From the NCBI GenBank assembly GCA_014529385.2, contig CM043945.1, forward strand, positions 99,860,963-99,924,962: DNA of 64,000 nt, in the 5' to 3' direction. The notes below the pieces were generated by a model. It saw nothing but the letters and a program-made list of their open reading frames with translations, made no database searches and was not told the origin of the DNA. The translations under genes and the position numbers were made by a program. This document shows positions 11,640 through 24,204 of this stretch, piece after piece. The stretch comes from Adiantum capillus-veneris (taxonomy: Eukaryota; Streptophyta; Polypodiopsida; Polypodiales; Pteridaceae). The first letter of the stretch is position 1; the number at the start of each line of letters is the position of its first letter.

Positions 11640-12957
11640 TTGCAGACTTCTGCACGCATTTTCGAACTCCTCTCGAGAGACCATTTGATTTTCAAACAAC
11701 CAACACCAAGTTTGATACTCGGTATGGTTCTCTCGATATCTCTGCACATCTCTGGGTCGGGCGACTCATGGTAATGTTATACTGACAAAAAATAGCAACC
11801 AATTAATTAAATGAAAAACATTAGATTTTTTACAATAAAACTAATATTTTTACTTACATATTTTTCTTTCCAAGCCGTTTTTCCTCTCGAACCATAATGC
11901 GTAGGAGTCTGATGGGATCTGGCCTCAACTTGACGCGTATACATCCTCGCACCCATTGCCCTTTTCTCTTCCATAGCTGTCTCCCACTCCACATCATGGA
12001 CATTTCCTGGCCGATAGCTGTGCTCTTCAGACTCCATTGTCTTCTTTGCAGCTCTCCTCACACTACATTTTTTGTTCTTGAGAAATGTTTTGACATGCTC
12101 TTGCAACCATTGCCTTCAGAATTGTTGCCCCTCAAAGTTGGAGAAATGCATGTGCGTGGTTGTCTCTATATATGTGAGTTTGTAGGGATCCTGCTGATCA
12201 ATTTGAGAAAACAATTGATATATGTGGAGTGGATTAATTGGTTGACGTGTGTGCGGAATCTCCTGCCTTGCGCTGTCTCGAGATCCACCATACCTCCTCT
12301 ATGAACCTGGTAGTATAACCCGCGAGCATTTGGTGCAGGCATGTCATGGTCCTCATCTTCTACTGGATCAGGGAGCGGTGACTGTAGAGGAGAATTTGTA
12401 GTACTCCCCTCCACCCCCAAAAAAAAAAAACAACAACTAGCTCCGCTCCCTCGTCAAGATCGACCGGCGCTAGCGCGTGAGCTGCCCTGGCGCTGACTGC
12501 CAGAAGAGCGCCAACGTGAATCTGGGGTAGAAGGTGGGATAGGTGGACGCCTGTGGTGTCGCACCCAACGGCATCGGACCCTGGGGCGTCGCACCTTGTG
12601 AAGGAAAAGATGAACCTGGAGCTGTAGGTGAAAAACTCTGCAGGTATGGAGTGCCACCAGTCGGAGTAGAGACCTCAGATAATCCAAAAGCTTCTACTTG
12701 CGCTGGCAAATAGCGTTGGGTAAGGGTCTGTTGTGAACCTAGCCACTCAGCCCAAAGAGGCAATGCCCTCTCTGCATATGGATCAGTTATAGGTACGACA
12801 ACGGACCCATCAAGAGCGTCCCGAAACCAGCCGAACCCTGATGATGACTGCTGAGGCGACGACTATGAATGATAGGCAGAGAGAGCGTCGGGATATGACA
12901 TCCCGTCTGCCATGAAATCCTCAATGTTGTGAAAGCGTGGTGTGGAAGAAGAAGACA
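11640..12957 (-). pseudogene. TNPA-like (Transposase_24 family) pseudogene of the old CACTA
   Basis: Minus-strand ATG at 12957 (MSSSSTPRFHNIEDFMADGM). An in-frame TAG stops it after 31 codons. The same frame then continues with a Pro/Gly/Thr-rich region (PTGGTPYLQSFSPTAP, SQGATPQGPMPLGATPQ) like that of the intact homologue at 22532. Later blocks in shifted frames correspond to the conserved domain: ARGLYYQVHRGGMVDL, then VEWETAMEEKRAMGARMYT and SHQTPTHYGSRGKTAW, the Transposase_24-like end. It is transcribed away from the transposase, whereas in the intact element both genes face the same way. Stops and frame changes make it non-functional. Confidence 0.62.
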
Positions 12958-13289
12958 TGGTTTGCATTTATTACAACAAAGATTAAACTAGGTAATAAAA
13001 ATTCGAATATATGATTAAAAATTTACACATTGATTTTTTTCAAACATTGGATTCTCTATAGTATCCAATGTTGAAAGAATCCAATGTGGAAAGAATCCAA
13101 GGTGTGTCTAAAACCTATAAAAGAGTCTTGCAAAGCCTTGAGTGCTAATAAGATATTAGTATGTGTATTGACTAATAAGAGATTATTGTGTTTATGATTA
13201 GTGTGACCGATTGCGCGATCACTTGGATGGCCATTGGGGCCTAATACGTCACCTACGACTTAATCATGGAGGCATGTTTATGTTTTTGT

Positions 13290-13960
13290 GTTGATTACTA
13301 TTTAATTTAACATAATTAGTGTGTGTAATTGACATGTACGCACACTAATTAGTGTGTAACATGAACATACACTAAGTAGTGTGTGCATTGGCCAATCACA
13401 CACTAATTAGTGTGTGCATTAGCTTGTGTGATTGACTTGGGCACACACTAACTAGTGTGTGTTAATATACACTAATTAGTGTGTGCATTGGCTTGTGTAA
13501 TTGACTTGTGGACACACTAATTAGTGTGTGTTAACACACACTAATTAGTGTGTGCATTGGCTTGTGCACACACTAATTAATGTGTGTTAGCATACACTAA
13601 TTAGTGTGTGCATTGGCTTGTGTAATTGGCTTGTGCACATACTAATTAGTGTGTGTTAATATACATTAATTAGTGTGTGCATTGGCTTGTGTAATTGGAC
13701 CAATTACACACTAATTAGTGTGTGCATTGACATACACTAATCACATTGGCCAATGCACACATTCATTAGTGTGTGTTGACACACTAATTAGTGTGTGTTA
13801 AGTTTAGGTTTTGCAAGTAACAAATTTAACAAGTTTATATTTTGCAAGTAACTAATAATTAACAAATTTAGGTTTTGGTGTGTCTTTACTTACACTAATT
13901 AGTGTGTGCATTAGAATAATGCACACACTAATTAGTTTATGCACATACTAATGCATAACT
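13290..13960. repeat. Palindromic tandem array, core CACACTAATTAGTGTG
   Basis: Roughly twenty copies of a palindromic core (ACACTAATTAGTGTG) are separated by short spacers such as CATTGGCTTGTGTAATTG. Copies are imperfect, with spacing of about 20-50 bases. The array lies in the intergenic region between the two divergent genes of the old CACTA. Each core can form a small cruciform or bind a dimeric protein. It is not a CRISPR: repeats are palindromes and spacers are themselves repeated. Confidence 0.88.
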
Positions 13961-13974
13961 TACACTAACATATG

Positions 13975-14190
13975 CATGTGTGTGCGTATGCGTATTTGCA
14001 TGCGTGTTTATTTATGCATCATGCGTATGTGTATTTGCATGCGTGTTTATTTATGAATCATGTGTATGTGTATTTGCATGCGTGTTAACTTGTGCGTGTG
14101 TATGCATGTATGTGTGTATGCGTGTGTATAAGTGTATGCATGTGTGTATGCGTATGTATGTATGTGTGTATGAATGTGTGTGTATGTGTG
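13975..14190. repeat. Tandem GTGTATTTGCATGCGTG units, then GTATG-rich tract
   Basis: About three copies of a 42-bp unit (TATTTGCATGCGTGTTTATT then ATG-CATCATGCGTATGTG) from 13985 to 14095, followed by irregular GTATGTGTGTATGC. The 84-aa ORF over it is a repeat artefact. Confidence 0.8.
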
Positions 14191-14424
14191 TGAAAAAATC
14201 AAGAAACATAACAATAAAACTTACATGGAATTGAAGAGATTGTTAAGAGAGGGTACGAGAGTGGAAGAGTAGAGATGGTGGAGAGTAGAAGAGTAGAGAT
14301 AGAGGAAGACCTCAAGGTTGTGAGGTTCGTGCTCTCCGCTTCTATGAAGAAGACAATGAAATTCAAAATTTAGGGTTTTGAACTTCGCGGGGCACGCGGG
14401 TGCCCCTATTTATAAAAAAATTTG

Positions 14425-14512
14425 AAAATTGATTTTCCGCTCCTATTACCGCGTACATTACCGCTAGCTTTACCGCGTGCATTACCGCAAATATTACCGC
14501 GACGCAATTTCG
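14425..14512 (+). promoter_or_regulatory. Internal cluster of ATTACCGCG motifs upstream of the old transposase
   Basis: Five motifs in 70 bases (CTATTACCGCGTAC, ATTACCGCTAG, TTTACCGCGTG, ATTACCGCAAA, ATTACCGCGAC) match the subterminal motif and lie about 240 bp before the first recognisable transposase exon. If the TNPA-like protein binds this motif, the cluster would be a site for feedback control of the transposase promoter. This is inference by analogy with En/Spm TnpA. Confidence 0.55.
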
Positions 14513-14752
14513 GCCCATCCACAGAGATGGCCACGTTCTGACATTATTACTATTGATTTCCAAAATCTATCGGTACTATGTTTTTTATAAAATGTATATA
14601 AAATGAAAGTATTCCTAGTACTTTGAAAATGACATTTCTACCTAAAAGTTTTGATTACCATGCATGTTAATTTTTTTTCTCTTTTTACTGATATTTTATT
14701 AACCTTTTTTTGTAATTTGATTTTAATTAGTGTATGTAATTTATTAATGTAG

Positions 14753-16754
14753 GTTTCTTGGGATGATTTTGGCCTGTCCACTGAACCGGATAGATCATGG
14801 TGGTTGGCCGAGCGATTACCATGTCCATGCGTGCGGTGCAAATGCGCCATTGCTCGACTTCGACGGATATGCTTGAGTCATGTAGAAGATTATGGACTGT
14901 GGGACGATCCTCGCAAGCATGCACGGATGGAAACAAACGATCCTCGAATTGTAGCGGCTATTGATGTCACCCCTCATTGGCGTGTGGTTGGTGGACGAGA
15001 GGAAAGGAGGGTGGAAGAGCGCATGCGCCAAAAATCCATTAGAGAGGGAGGAAGCACATCAAATCAGCCAACTACTGCTCCCTCTACGAGTGACCACATC
15101 CCATCTCCTTACGTGGATGCAGAAGATGACCATTTGCATAGAATGATTGAGGATCTCCTTGCACGAGAGAAGGAGCATGAACCAGAGTGTGCATGCGAAG
15201 AAGCTTTCGAAAGAACGAGGAGTGAGCTACTTGATTCGGCACACACCGCACTATATGATAGATGCTCTTACGCCATTTTAAGGGCATCTCTCGAAGTCCT
15301 GAACCTTCAGGCGATGTTTGTATGGAGCAATGCTAGTGTCGACGCACTTTTGAGGTATGTATACAGATTGTGAAGGATACTTGTGGAGCGCATAAATTAG
15401 CTTTTAATGTACTTTCTTCTTGTGATAGGTTGCTAGGAAAGATGCTGCCAGCTGGCAATCACATGCCAGAGAATAGACGAAAAGCACGCGAAGTGGTGAC
15501 TGGATTAGGGATGGATTATGATCGCATTCATGCTTGTGTGAAAGATTGTGTGCTCTTTCGTAATGAGCATGCCGATTGTGACACATGTCCATCGTGCGGG
15601 GAGCTTAGGTTCAAAGAAGGAATGCAGAGCAACAGATTTCCACGTAAAGTTTTGAGGCATTTTCCACTCATCCCTCGCATCCAACACATGTTTAGATTGA
15701 AGGGTACGAGCGAGCTTTTGAGTTGGCATGCAAAAAATCGCTCCACAGATGGTATTATGATCGAGAGTGCCAGCTGACTCACCAGCGTGGAAGCACATAG
15801 AGGACACATGGCCAGAGTTTAGGGATGAGCCTCGTCACTTGAGGATTGGGTTAGCTAGTGATGGAGTGAATCCATTTGGGCACCGCTCTACTTCATGGAG
15901 AACTTGGCCGGTGGTCAATATTCCTCCTTGGGAGGCAACAAAAAAGGGAAACATTTTACTATCACTTCTCATTCCAGGAGGGCACAAGGTAAAAAACATG
16001 GATATATATCTGCAGTCACTCAAAGGTGCTTTCACAAAAACCAAAAAGGGTGGCTCCACTCAATTGTATGGATTGAAATCCCATGATTTGCATAAAATCC
16101 TTCAAGTAAGAGTAGAACAGTTTGTGGTGTCTATGTGTCCTTATATATAGGTTGAGATTCACTAAGATGTTTTATTGTTTGTAGTTTGTACTTCCCATAA
16201 CTATTAGTGGTTATGGAGACACTAAGTTGAAGGCTGCAATATTCAAAGTGGGTGAGATTGTGAGGTAATGGGTTTTTTTCAAGTACTATATCATGTTGTG
16301 CCTGCATGAACAATGGAATTTTTTCATCTGCTATATTATTTATGTCTTGTAGATTTGTGAGCTCCAAGGAGATAGAAGTAGAATCCATACCAATAGCCCA
16401 TCAACTAGCAGTAGAGGCAGTGTGTGCTATTGAGGATGCATTCCCACATACAATCATTGTTAGCCAAGTACACCTATTGCTTCACCTTGTTGAGGAGATT
16501 GCCATTTGTGGGGTGGTTCACTCTAGATGGATGTTCTTCTTGGAGAGATTCTTGAAGACTTTAAAGGATTTTGTTAGATTGAGGTCACAACCGGAGGTAT
16601 GCAAAATCAATACAATGTAGATAGCATTTATACCCTATGGAGTTACTAATAAAAATATGTGGTTTTAATGTTTTCAGGCGAGCATGGCAGAAGGTTGGGT
16701 GGTGCAAGAAGCATTTGTGTATGTCTCACAGTATCTCATCACAGTGGATCCATC
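14753..16754 (+). pseudogene. Old CACTA transposase, 5' part (interrupted by nested CACTA)
   Basis: Exons inferred from splice consensus and homology to the intact transposase: 14753-15354 (PCPCVRCKC start motif), 15429-16105, 16185-16264, 16353-16596, 16678-16754. The second exon has a one-base frame break near 15760 (between STDGIM and PADSPAWKH). It then jumps from MDIYLQ directly to GLKSHDLHKILQ, so roughly 180 residues of the Transposase_21 catalytic region are missing. The DUF4218 part is preserved (VHLLLHLVEEIA, VVHSRWMFFLERFLKTLK, ASMAEGW). The coding sequence stops inside codon VDPS at the nested insertion and resumes at 24485. Confidence 0.8.
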
Positions 16755-16779
16755 CACTACAAGAGGCTCTTCACATTAG

Positions 16780-16905
16780 CGACGCTCACACAGCGACGCT
16801 CAAAAAAAAAAATTCCCGGCGTCGCTATGAGCGTCGCAAATTTACAAAGAAATTTGCGACGCTCATAGCGACGCTTATAGCGACGCTCATAGCGACGCCA
16901 GCTGG
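16780..16905 (+). repeat. Left subterminal GCGACGCTC repeats
   Basis: AGCGACGCTC / GCGTCGCTATGAGCGTCGC occurs about eight times in both orientations. A palindrome follows at 16933-16961 (AAAAACTCAG..CTGAGTTTTT around AGATCTCAGATCT). This is the presumed binding region of the element's TNPA-like protein. Confidence 0.85.
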
Positions 16906-16989
16906 GGTAAAAAAAATAACCGAGCGCGCCCAAAAACTCAGATCTCAGATCTGAGTTTTTCGGCGCCCTCAAGCAAAGAGCAGGTAACG

Positions 16990-17030
16990 CTCTCCCTCAC
17001 TCACTCTCTCTCTCTCTCTCTCTCTTTTTC

Positions 17031-17082
<52 letters not shown>

Positions 17083-17188
17083 AGAGGAAGGAGAGCCAGG
17101 TATGCTCCTTCCCTCTCCTCATTCTCATGTTCCCTTCCCCTCTTTCTCTCTCCCTCGCTCTCTCTCTCACACACACACACATAGTGTT

Positions 17189-17250
<62 letters not shown>

Positions 17251-17470
17251 CAAAAACGCACACACATACATAAACAAAGAATGCACACACATTGAGAGAG
17301 AAAAAGAGAGAGAGAGCATGCATAAACAAAAAACGCACGCATTGAGAGAGGAAAAGAGAGAGAGAACATGCATAAACAAAAAACGCACACATTGAGAGAG
17401 GAAAAGAGAAAGAAAACATGCATACGATCCAAAAAAACGCACACACATTGAGAGAGAAAGAAAGAGAAAC
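16990..17470. repeat. Microsatellite cluster (CT)n, (AC)n, (AG)n
   Basis: (CT)n 17004-17026, (AC)n 17035-17078, (AC)n 17168-17181, (AG)n 17191-17247, then interspersed ACACATTGAGAGAG and CATGCATAAACAAA units. It mirrors 7670-8060 in the inverted sister copy. ORFs here are low-complexity. Confidence 0.9.
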
Positions 17471-18399
17471 TAAGGGAGCGTCGTAGGAAACTAATTAAAA
17501 TTAAAAGACCTAAAGATCTAGCCGACGAGGAGTTGAACTGAAGACCTATTATTCAAGAGAGAAATGGCATAATCAATCTATCATACTTGGCATGGGTGAT
17601 AGAAAGGTTATACCATTTATCTCTTTTTATTGGCACACACATCCACACACGCGCACACACACAGGAAGAAGAGAGTTATAACGTCGTAGGAAACTATCTT
17701 AAAAGACGTTAAAGATTAGGTTATATGTAGACTTACATTAAATTAGATTTAGGTTTATTTTTAACTAGATTTACGTTTATTTAAGCTAGATTTAGATTTA
17801 CGTTATATTAGATTAGATGCGGGTCTCCATAGACTGCGATGCCTGCATGAAGCGGGTGAAGAAAGCCCTCAATGGAATATAGGGTATTGCTGCCTTCACT
17901 CATGGTGGGCTCCGTCGATCCAAAAGTACTGGTGAAATGTCTTCAGAAGATAGGGAAGAAGGTGGATCTTCAGGGCGGCAAGAGTCACTACATCCCCGAC
18001 ACAATGACCATCTAGACAACCTCTAGTCATTAGACTTACGTTAAATTAGATTTAGCTTTATTTTTAGTTAGATTTACGTTTATTTAGATTTACGCTTATT
18101 TACGTTAGATCGAGTCCACGCAAGAATTACTTACGGTTTAGGGTTTAGAGTTAGACGAACAGTGAAAAGATCTACTGTGAAAAGATGTTAAGATGAAGTG
18201 AAGTGCTACAGCTAGAGAAGAGGCAAAGGGATTTTGTCCACTACATGCAGTATCATGTAGACGTGGGTGTCTAGATTTCTTGTACCCACAAATATAGGTA
18301 TTGACCAATAAAGACGAGATTATAACCCGGTGGTTCTGATCTCCGTGCACCTCTAGACCGAGGTGTGCGGGGATTGGACATGACTAGAGAATGTGAGGT

Positions 18400-18401
<2 letters not shown>

Positions 18402-18466
<65 letters not shown>
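18402..18466. repeat. (AG)n microsatellite
   Basis: About 32 AG units 66 bp before the transposase ATG; counterpart of the (CT)n at 602-680. Confidence 0.95.
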
Positions 18467-18469
<3 letters not shown>

Positions 18470-18531
18470 GACGAAGAATGCCAATAGAATATTAAATTTG
18501 TTGTCTAGGTTATAAGTTTTTTATCCTCATT

Positions 18532-21500
18532 ATGAGTAGCGACGAGGATGTGGGACCGTCCAACCGAAACACCTATCTCTCAACGAGGGTCTTATGTCCT
18601 TGTAATCAATGCAAGCATGCTGTGCGACGGACAAGACGTGTTTCTTTGCAGCACGTTCGCGAATTTGGCGAGTTCGATCCATCTATTATAGATCGAGTTG
18701 TTGCCAATTATAACTCGTCGGACTCTGACGCTGGCCAACAAGCAGCAATCTTGCAACCCAATAGACGTATTCGCAGGCGCTTTGGTCAAGCAGCATATGT
18801 GAGGCCACAAGATGTAGCCTCTGACAGCTCGGGGGATGATCATGCAGAGCACATTCCCAACGAGACAATGTTTGAGCCCGAGATTGATGAAATGATCGAG
18901 ACGATCATGGATTCAGAAAGGCTTATCTATGATGATATGAAAAGTGAAGCCGATACATCATTGTATAATGGAGCACGTATGTCTAGATTGAAAGCACTCC
19001 TGGTTCTTCTCAACATGCAGGCAAAGTTTGGATGGAGTGACACTAGCGTCACAGCGCTTTTCAGGTGATCTATTACAATTAGTTTACTTTAATAGAACTC
19101 TAAATGTATAATGATCTGATAGATTTTTACACGACTGTATCATATTTTTATGTTGTGTAGATTGCTGAAAGAGCACATTCTACCAGCTGACAATGTGATG
19201 CCAGATTCCCGAGATGAAGCAAGAAAGATTTTGCGAAACTTGGGGATGGATTACAATTCTATCCACGCTTGTCCTAATGACTGCATTCTTTTCAGAGGGG
19301 AATACACAGACATGGAGAAGTGTCCGAAATGTGATTCCGAAAGATATCGAGTAGATCTCCACGGGACAAAAATTCCACAAAAGGTTTTGCGACATTTTCC
19401 TTTGCTTCCTCGCATCAAGCATTTCTTCGAATGTAAGTCCATGGCCGCCCTAGCATCATGGCATGAGGAGAATAAATCTTCGGATGGTGTGCTACGAATT
19501 CCTGCAGATTGCGCAGCCTGGAAACATATAGATGGAACATGGTCGGATTTTGCCAGGGAAGCTCGAAATTTGCGCTTAGGCCTGGCTATGGATGGCGTAA
19601 ATCCATTTGGTCAAAGATCAACATCTTACAGTGTATGGCCCGTTGTCATCGTCAACTACAACATTCCCCCGTGGTTGACTACGAAGAAGGGGCACCTATG
19701 GCTAAGCTTGATTGTGCCAGGGCGATATAAAGTGGGGAATATGGATGTGTATCTTCGTCCACTATTGGAAGAGCTACAACAATTGTGGATTGGCATAGAG
19801 GTGGTGGATATGAGCCGACACACAGGACGACGGAATGCTTTGATCAGAGGTATTCTAATGTGGACCATGCATGACTATCCCGGGCTAACAGAATGCTCAG
19901 GTGATCTATTGACACTCCTCTCTCAGACACTGTAAATCTTGTTTTTCCCCATAGTTGATCTATTATCATGTGTATACATGCAGGGCTTCAAACAAGCGGA
20001 TACAGAGCATGTGTCACATGTGGACCTAGACTGAATGCACGTAGGGCACCCTCACTGAAGAAGCAAATCTACGAAGGTCATCAAGCGTATCTTCCGGAGA
20101 ATCATGTGTTACGCGACGGCTTTTTGGGAAGAGAGCCACCAAGGATATCTGCACAAGCATGGTTAGAGCAGAAGGAGATGTGCGATGACGGATTGCCTCC
20201 AGGGATGAAGAGACTATCTCTATGGTACGAGTTACCATACTGGCCCCGACTCGTGATCAATCACTTGCTCGATCCAATGCACATATTCAAGAATGTGGGT
20301 AATCTACTATGGGACCATTTGACCGGCAAGAAAGATACTTTGGGAGCCAGAGTTGACCTTAGAAATGTGGATCGTATGGAGCAATATTGGCCGCAAACAG
20401 CGTCTGATGGATCGATAAAACTTCCTAAAGCACCATGGATTTTCACAGGAGCCCAAGAACGCAAAGTAAAAGAGGCCATTCGATCTTTGCGGACCCCCAC
20501 TGGCGTAATGCACTCGCTCCGAACGTGTTTTACTAAAGAAGGAAAGCTTACCGGTTTGAAGTCACACGATTGGCATAAAATGTGTCAGGTACGTTCATAG
20601 TGGACTTTAATATCATTGCATAAAATGTGGACTTTAATATCATTGCTGCACATACTTTACAGTTTATTTTACCGGTTGCCATTGAGGGATGTTTGTCTCT
20701 CGACATCCGTAACACAATCTACAAACTTGCAAAGCTGGTGCAATGGATCTCACAAAAGGAGATCGACGTAGACTCCATACCATTCGCCAAACTAAATGCT
20801 GCGGAGCTTGTGTGCATGTTTGAGAAACATTTTCCTACTACAATGCTAACCATTCAGGTGCATCTTCTTATTCACATAGTTGATGAGGTGGAAATAGCTG
20901 GCACAGTTCATTCCAGATGGATGTTCTTCTTAGAGCGTTTCATGAAAACGCTTAAGGGATATGTGCGTCAAAAGGCACGTCCGGAGGGTAGCATGGCAGA
21001 AGGTTGGTTGGTATCAGAGTCCCTAGTGTACATTGGAGAGTGGCTAGACGGATTTGATAAATCCCGGGACACGCTATGGCGAACCATAGATGATGAGCGC
21101 ATATCTGGGATTGTCATGTGCAATCTCGGTGTTGAGAAGAAGATGACGGAAGATCTAGAGGCTAAAATCAACCGATTTTGCATGCTTCACAATCCAGTGA
21201 TGCAAAAGTGGATTTCACAATATGAGGATGCAAAGCAAGAGCGACAAAGGGCACGAATCGAGTGGAGACGGGGAAGACGACCACCGATGCACTATCCAGC
21301 GGTTCTGGAGAGCCTACCAACCTTCATGAGCTTAAGATGGTTGCACAACCAATTGAAAAGCGCACAACAATGCGGTGACGAAGTGACTGAAGAAGAGTGG
21401 GAGTACTCTCGGGGTTGCGCGACCAAGGTAAGTTTGCAATGTACGACTAGCAAGTGACTTTATTTATAAACGTTTGAACGGCCACTCATAATCTTTGTTC

Positions 21501-22260
21501 GTTGTAGTATAAGTCATACACAGCAGCATGGTGTAAAGGTCGACATTTTAGGGTGGAACGAATAGACAAAAAGCGTTTTACTCAAGATTGTGGAATCATG
21601 GCAAAATTTGAACAGTCTAGTCGACGACGTTCCTCTGATGCAGATCCCGTGGTGGCGGAACTCACTTACTTCGGCACGCTGCAAGAGATTTTGAGGATCG
21701 ATTACAGAGGATTTTTTGTCGACTTGTTCGACGTGCAATGGTTCAAGATAATCATGGAGGGTCGAAACGCTACTGTGCGTAGAGGAGAGTCTGGTTTTCT
21801 TGAGGTGGATTCTACTAAGAAATGGACTGACCTAAGAGACACTTTCGTACTACCCGAGCATTGTGAACAAGTAAGTATATAAATAGTTAACATCCCCCTT
21901 TTACAAGTTATGTGCTTGAAAGCTCTCATGTAAGTTATGTGGCTCTGGCAGGTAGTATTTCATCCTACAAAGTCTACATCAAACTGGTGGTACGTCATAG
22001 AGGTAGCCCCTCGTAGTGCAAGGACGTATGAAGGCTACCATGTGCCAATCACAACGACATCAATGGAGGAGATCAGAGAAGATGCTCAATCAGAAGCCGC
22101 TGCGGTGGTGCCAGACGAGCATCAAGATGCTACTACTCTATATGGGGTGCATGCAGAGGAGCTACAAAATGAAACAGAGGATATGTGTTTAAACGGAGAG
22201 CTCTATATAGATATAGGAAGTTATGCTGAGTTATGCGAGGATGAGAGAGAGATCTCTTAA
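18532..22260 (+). CDS. CACTA transposase (TNPD/TNP2-like), six exons, 1104 aa
   Basis: Exons 18532-19064, 19161-19900, 19984-20588, 20663-21427, 21508-21870, 21952-22260. All introns are GT..AG, short (75-96 bp), and the exon sum is 3315 bases, a whole number of codons ending in TAA. Domains in order: N-terminal Cys motif CPCNQCKH; Transposase_21/tnp2 region (IPADCAAWKHIDGTW, LGLAMDGVNPFGQRSTS, SVWPVVIVNYNIPPW, IVPGRYKVGNMDVYLRPL, then CVTCGPRLNARRA and HLLDPMHIFKNVGN); DUF4218 (WISQKEIDVDSIPFAK, VHLLIHIVDEVEIAG, VHSRWMFFLERFMKTLK, GSMAEGWLVSES); DUF4216 (VVFHPTKSTSNWWYVIEVAP) and an acidic tail. The protein would cut and join element ends. No stop or frame break is visible. The 272-bp gap to the next ORF suggests the two proteins may come from one alternatively spliced transcript, as in En/Spm. 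Confidence 0.9.
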
Positions 22261-22531
22261 AGCCACAAATATTGTATTTGAACAATTTTGCTCCGTGCTG
22301 TAAAAGCTCTAGCTCTCTAAGTAGCTTCCATGGTGTGTAACGCTCTTTTCTACTGCGCTCACATCTTTTGATTGAAAATTCTGAGTTTTCGACTTGCCTC
22401 TTCTACCACTCGATTCATTGCGTCATTGTATTTATATGCGTCATTACGTCATTGTATTTAATGGTCTTTGCGTCATTGTCTACTCTATTCATTCAATATT
22501 AAGTTTAAATATTCGTGTGTTTAATGCAGGT

Positions 22532-23845
22532 ATGGATGATGAGGAGTTTCTTTCTTCTTTGTCACCGCAGCAGAGACAGTGGTACGTGGAGCGTCATCGC
22601 TCTGGCGCATCATCGCGCGTTCCTACACCATCCGCATCTCCCTCTCTTTCGGAGCATTCGGCGCGCTCCGAAGCTTCGGCGTCGACGAGACGAGTGTCAC
22701 ACTCGTCTAGACACCGGCGCTCTAGTGGTGGCGGTGGCGGTTGTTGTGGGGATTCCGCCACCGATGCCTCCACACCGCCTCGTGTTCGACGAGGCTCTTT
22801 ACCCTCCCCTTCTTTGCCCGCCCCCACACCAGCCACAGCATCGCCATCTACGCCAGGTTTTGCACGGCTGACTATTCCTAGAAGCTACACACCTCTACCT
22901 ACTCCGCCAGGAGCCACCCCACTCGACACTCCTCGCTTCGGGGCCCAGACGCCGGTGGAGACACCTGACGTCCGTACCCCCATCGACACGCCGCTAGAGA
23001 CCCCTGCCGGGACACCCAGGTTCACGCGTCACCGGCCAGAGGGCTTGCCTTACTCCGTCGACATCAGCGGCGGCATCATCATGGATGATGACGGCAAGAA
23101 GGTGATCTCGCGCATGCGTGGTCTTTGCTCTCAGCTGTTTAGACACTATATACTAAACAAATGGAGTGAAGTACCAAGTGATTTAAAAAACAGAGTCATC
23201 AGCATACTTCATGATGAGTTTCCCGTTCCAACACGGGATCAACGCTTCAATGAAGACCTGATGAAGATTCGAATGCGCGAATACTGCAAACACAAGCGTT
23301 CCGAAGTGCAAAAAGCAATCAAGAATGGGTGGAATAGGCCAGATTGGCTGGCCAAAGAAGATTGGAAGAATGCGAAGAAAGCAGCGCGCGAGAATCCCGA
23401 CAAGTGGAAGCAACAAAAGGATGCAGCCAGAGCGCGAGTAGAGGCAGGGAGCTCGCACCACTTGGGGAGCGGTGGATGGGCATCATTTGAGGCCGATTTT
23501 GTAAGTCTTTTCACATTGCTCTTTATGCATGTTCGATAGTTTAGGGTTTATGATTTTTTTAGTTCTAACATAATGAAATCTTTGTATGTTTTGACAGTGG
23601 TCGATGACAGGACGTGATCCCACACCGTACGAGCGCGAGTACGCAGGCAGGAAGGGCTTAAACGCCCTGATGGACATTCTCAGTTCTCGCGGCGGCATGG
23701 TTAGTATTAGGGTTTACTCTTTTTTATTTTTTGTATTGTTTTATAAATGTCGTTATATGTTTATATTTACTGAAAACTGTCTTATTGTCTTTTTTTGCAG
23801 AATCCGACAGATACGCCGCTTGGACGCGATGCGAGGTCTGATTAG
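22532..23845 (+). CDS. TNPA-like CACTA protein (Transposase_24 family), three exons, 371 aa
   Basis: Exons 22532-23500, 23598-23699, 23801-23845; introns GT..AG of 97 and 101 bp; 1116 coding bases in frame. The start MDDEEFLSSLSPQQRQWYVE lies directly after an AG acceptor-like TTAATGCAG, so an upstream exon could add residues. Residues about 20-180 are Ser/Pro/Thr-rich (PTPSASPSLS, YTPLPTPPGATPLDTPRF). The conserved part (about 195-330) reads LCSQLFRHYILNKWSEVP, NGWNRPDWLAKEDW and WKQQKDAARARVEAGSSHH, the usual Transposase_24 block. In En/Spm the analogous TnpA binds subterminal repeats; here those would be the GCGTCGC motifs. Confidence 0.85.
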
Positions 23846-24204
23846 ACGACGTCAGTTTAGCCGTAGCTAGATAGCATTAGTTTAGGGTTTCTCATAGCTT
23901 ATGTATCATGAGACGGATTTTATACATCTTTTTGAACCATGTATATTATTACATTTGTCACCGCAATTCCTTTTGCCAATCAATTCTTTATGCCTATGAT
24001 GTTGTACAATTGTCATTATTACATTTGCCAATCAATTCAGTTTGTCTATGATGTGTACAATTGTCAATTTTGCAAACAATGCGTCTTGTGGGTGACTATT
24101 TTGGGTCTATTATTTACCTTTGCACTTTTTTTAAAAAGTGAATCAAGTACAATATGGTTGATGGGTGGCAGGGCATTCAATGCCCTGCCACCAAAAAAAT
24201 ATTC

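Noticed and set aside
13290-13960. CRISPR-like repeat-spacer pattern
   Set aside because: Repeats are palindromic and imperfect, spacers are themselves repeated, there are no cas genes, and the locus is eukaryotic.
17001-17448. ORFs of 93-147 aa in the leader of the intact CACTA
   Set aside because: Microsatellite translations, as above.
22394-22531. Upstream extension of the TNPA-like ORF
   Set aside because: The residues encoded are of intron-like composition and end in a splice-acceptor-like TTTAATGCAG just before MDDEE; I start at 22532.
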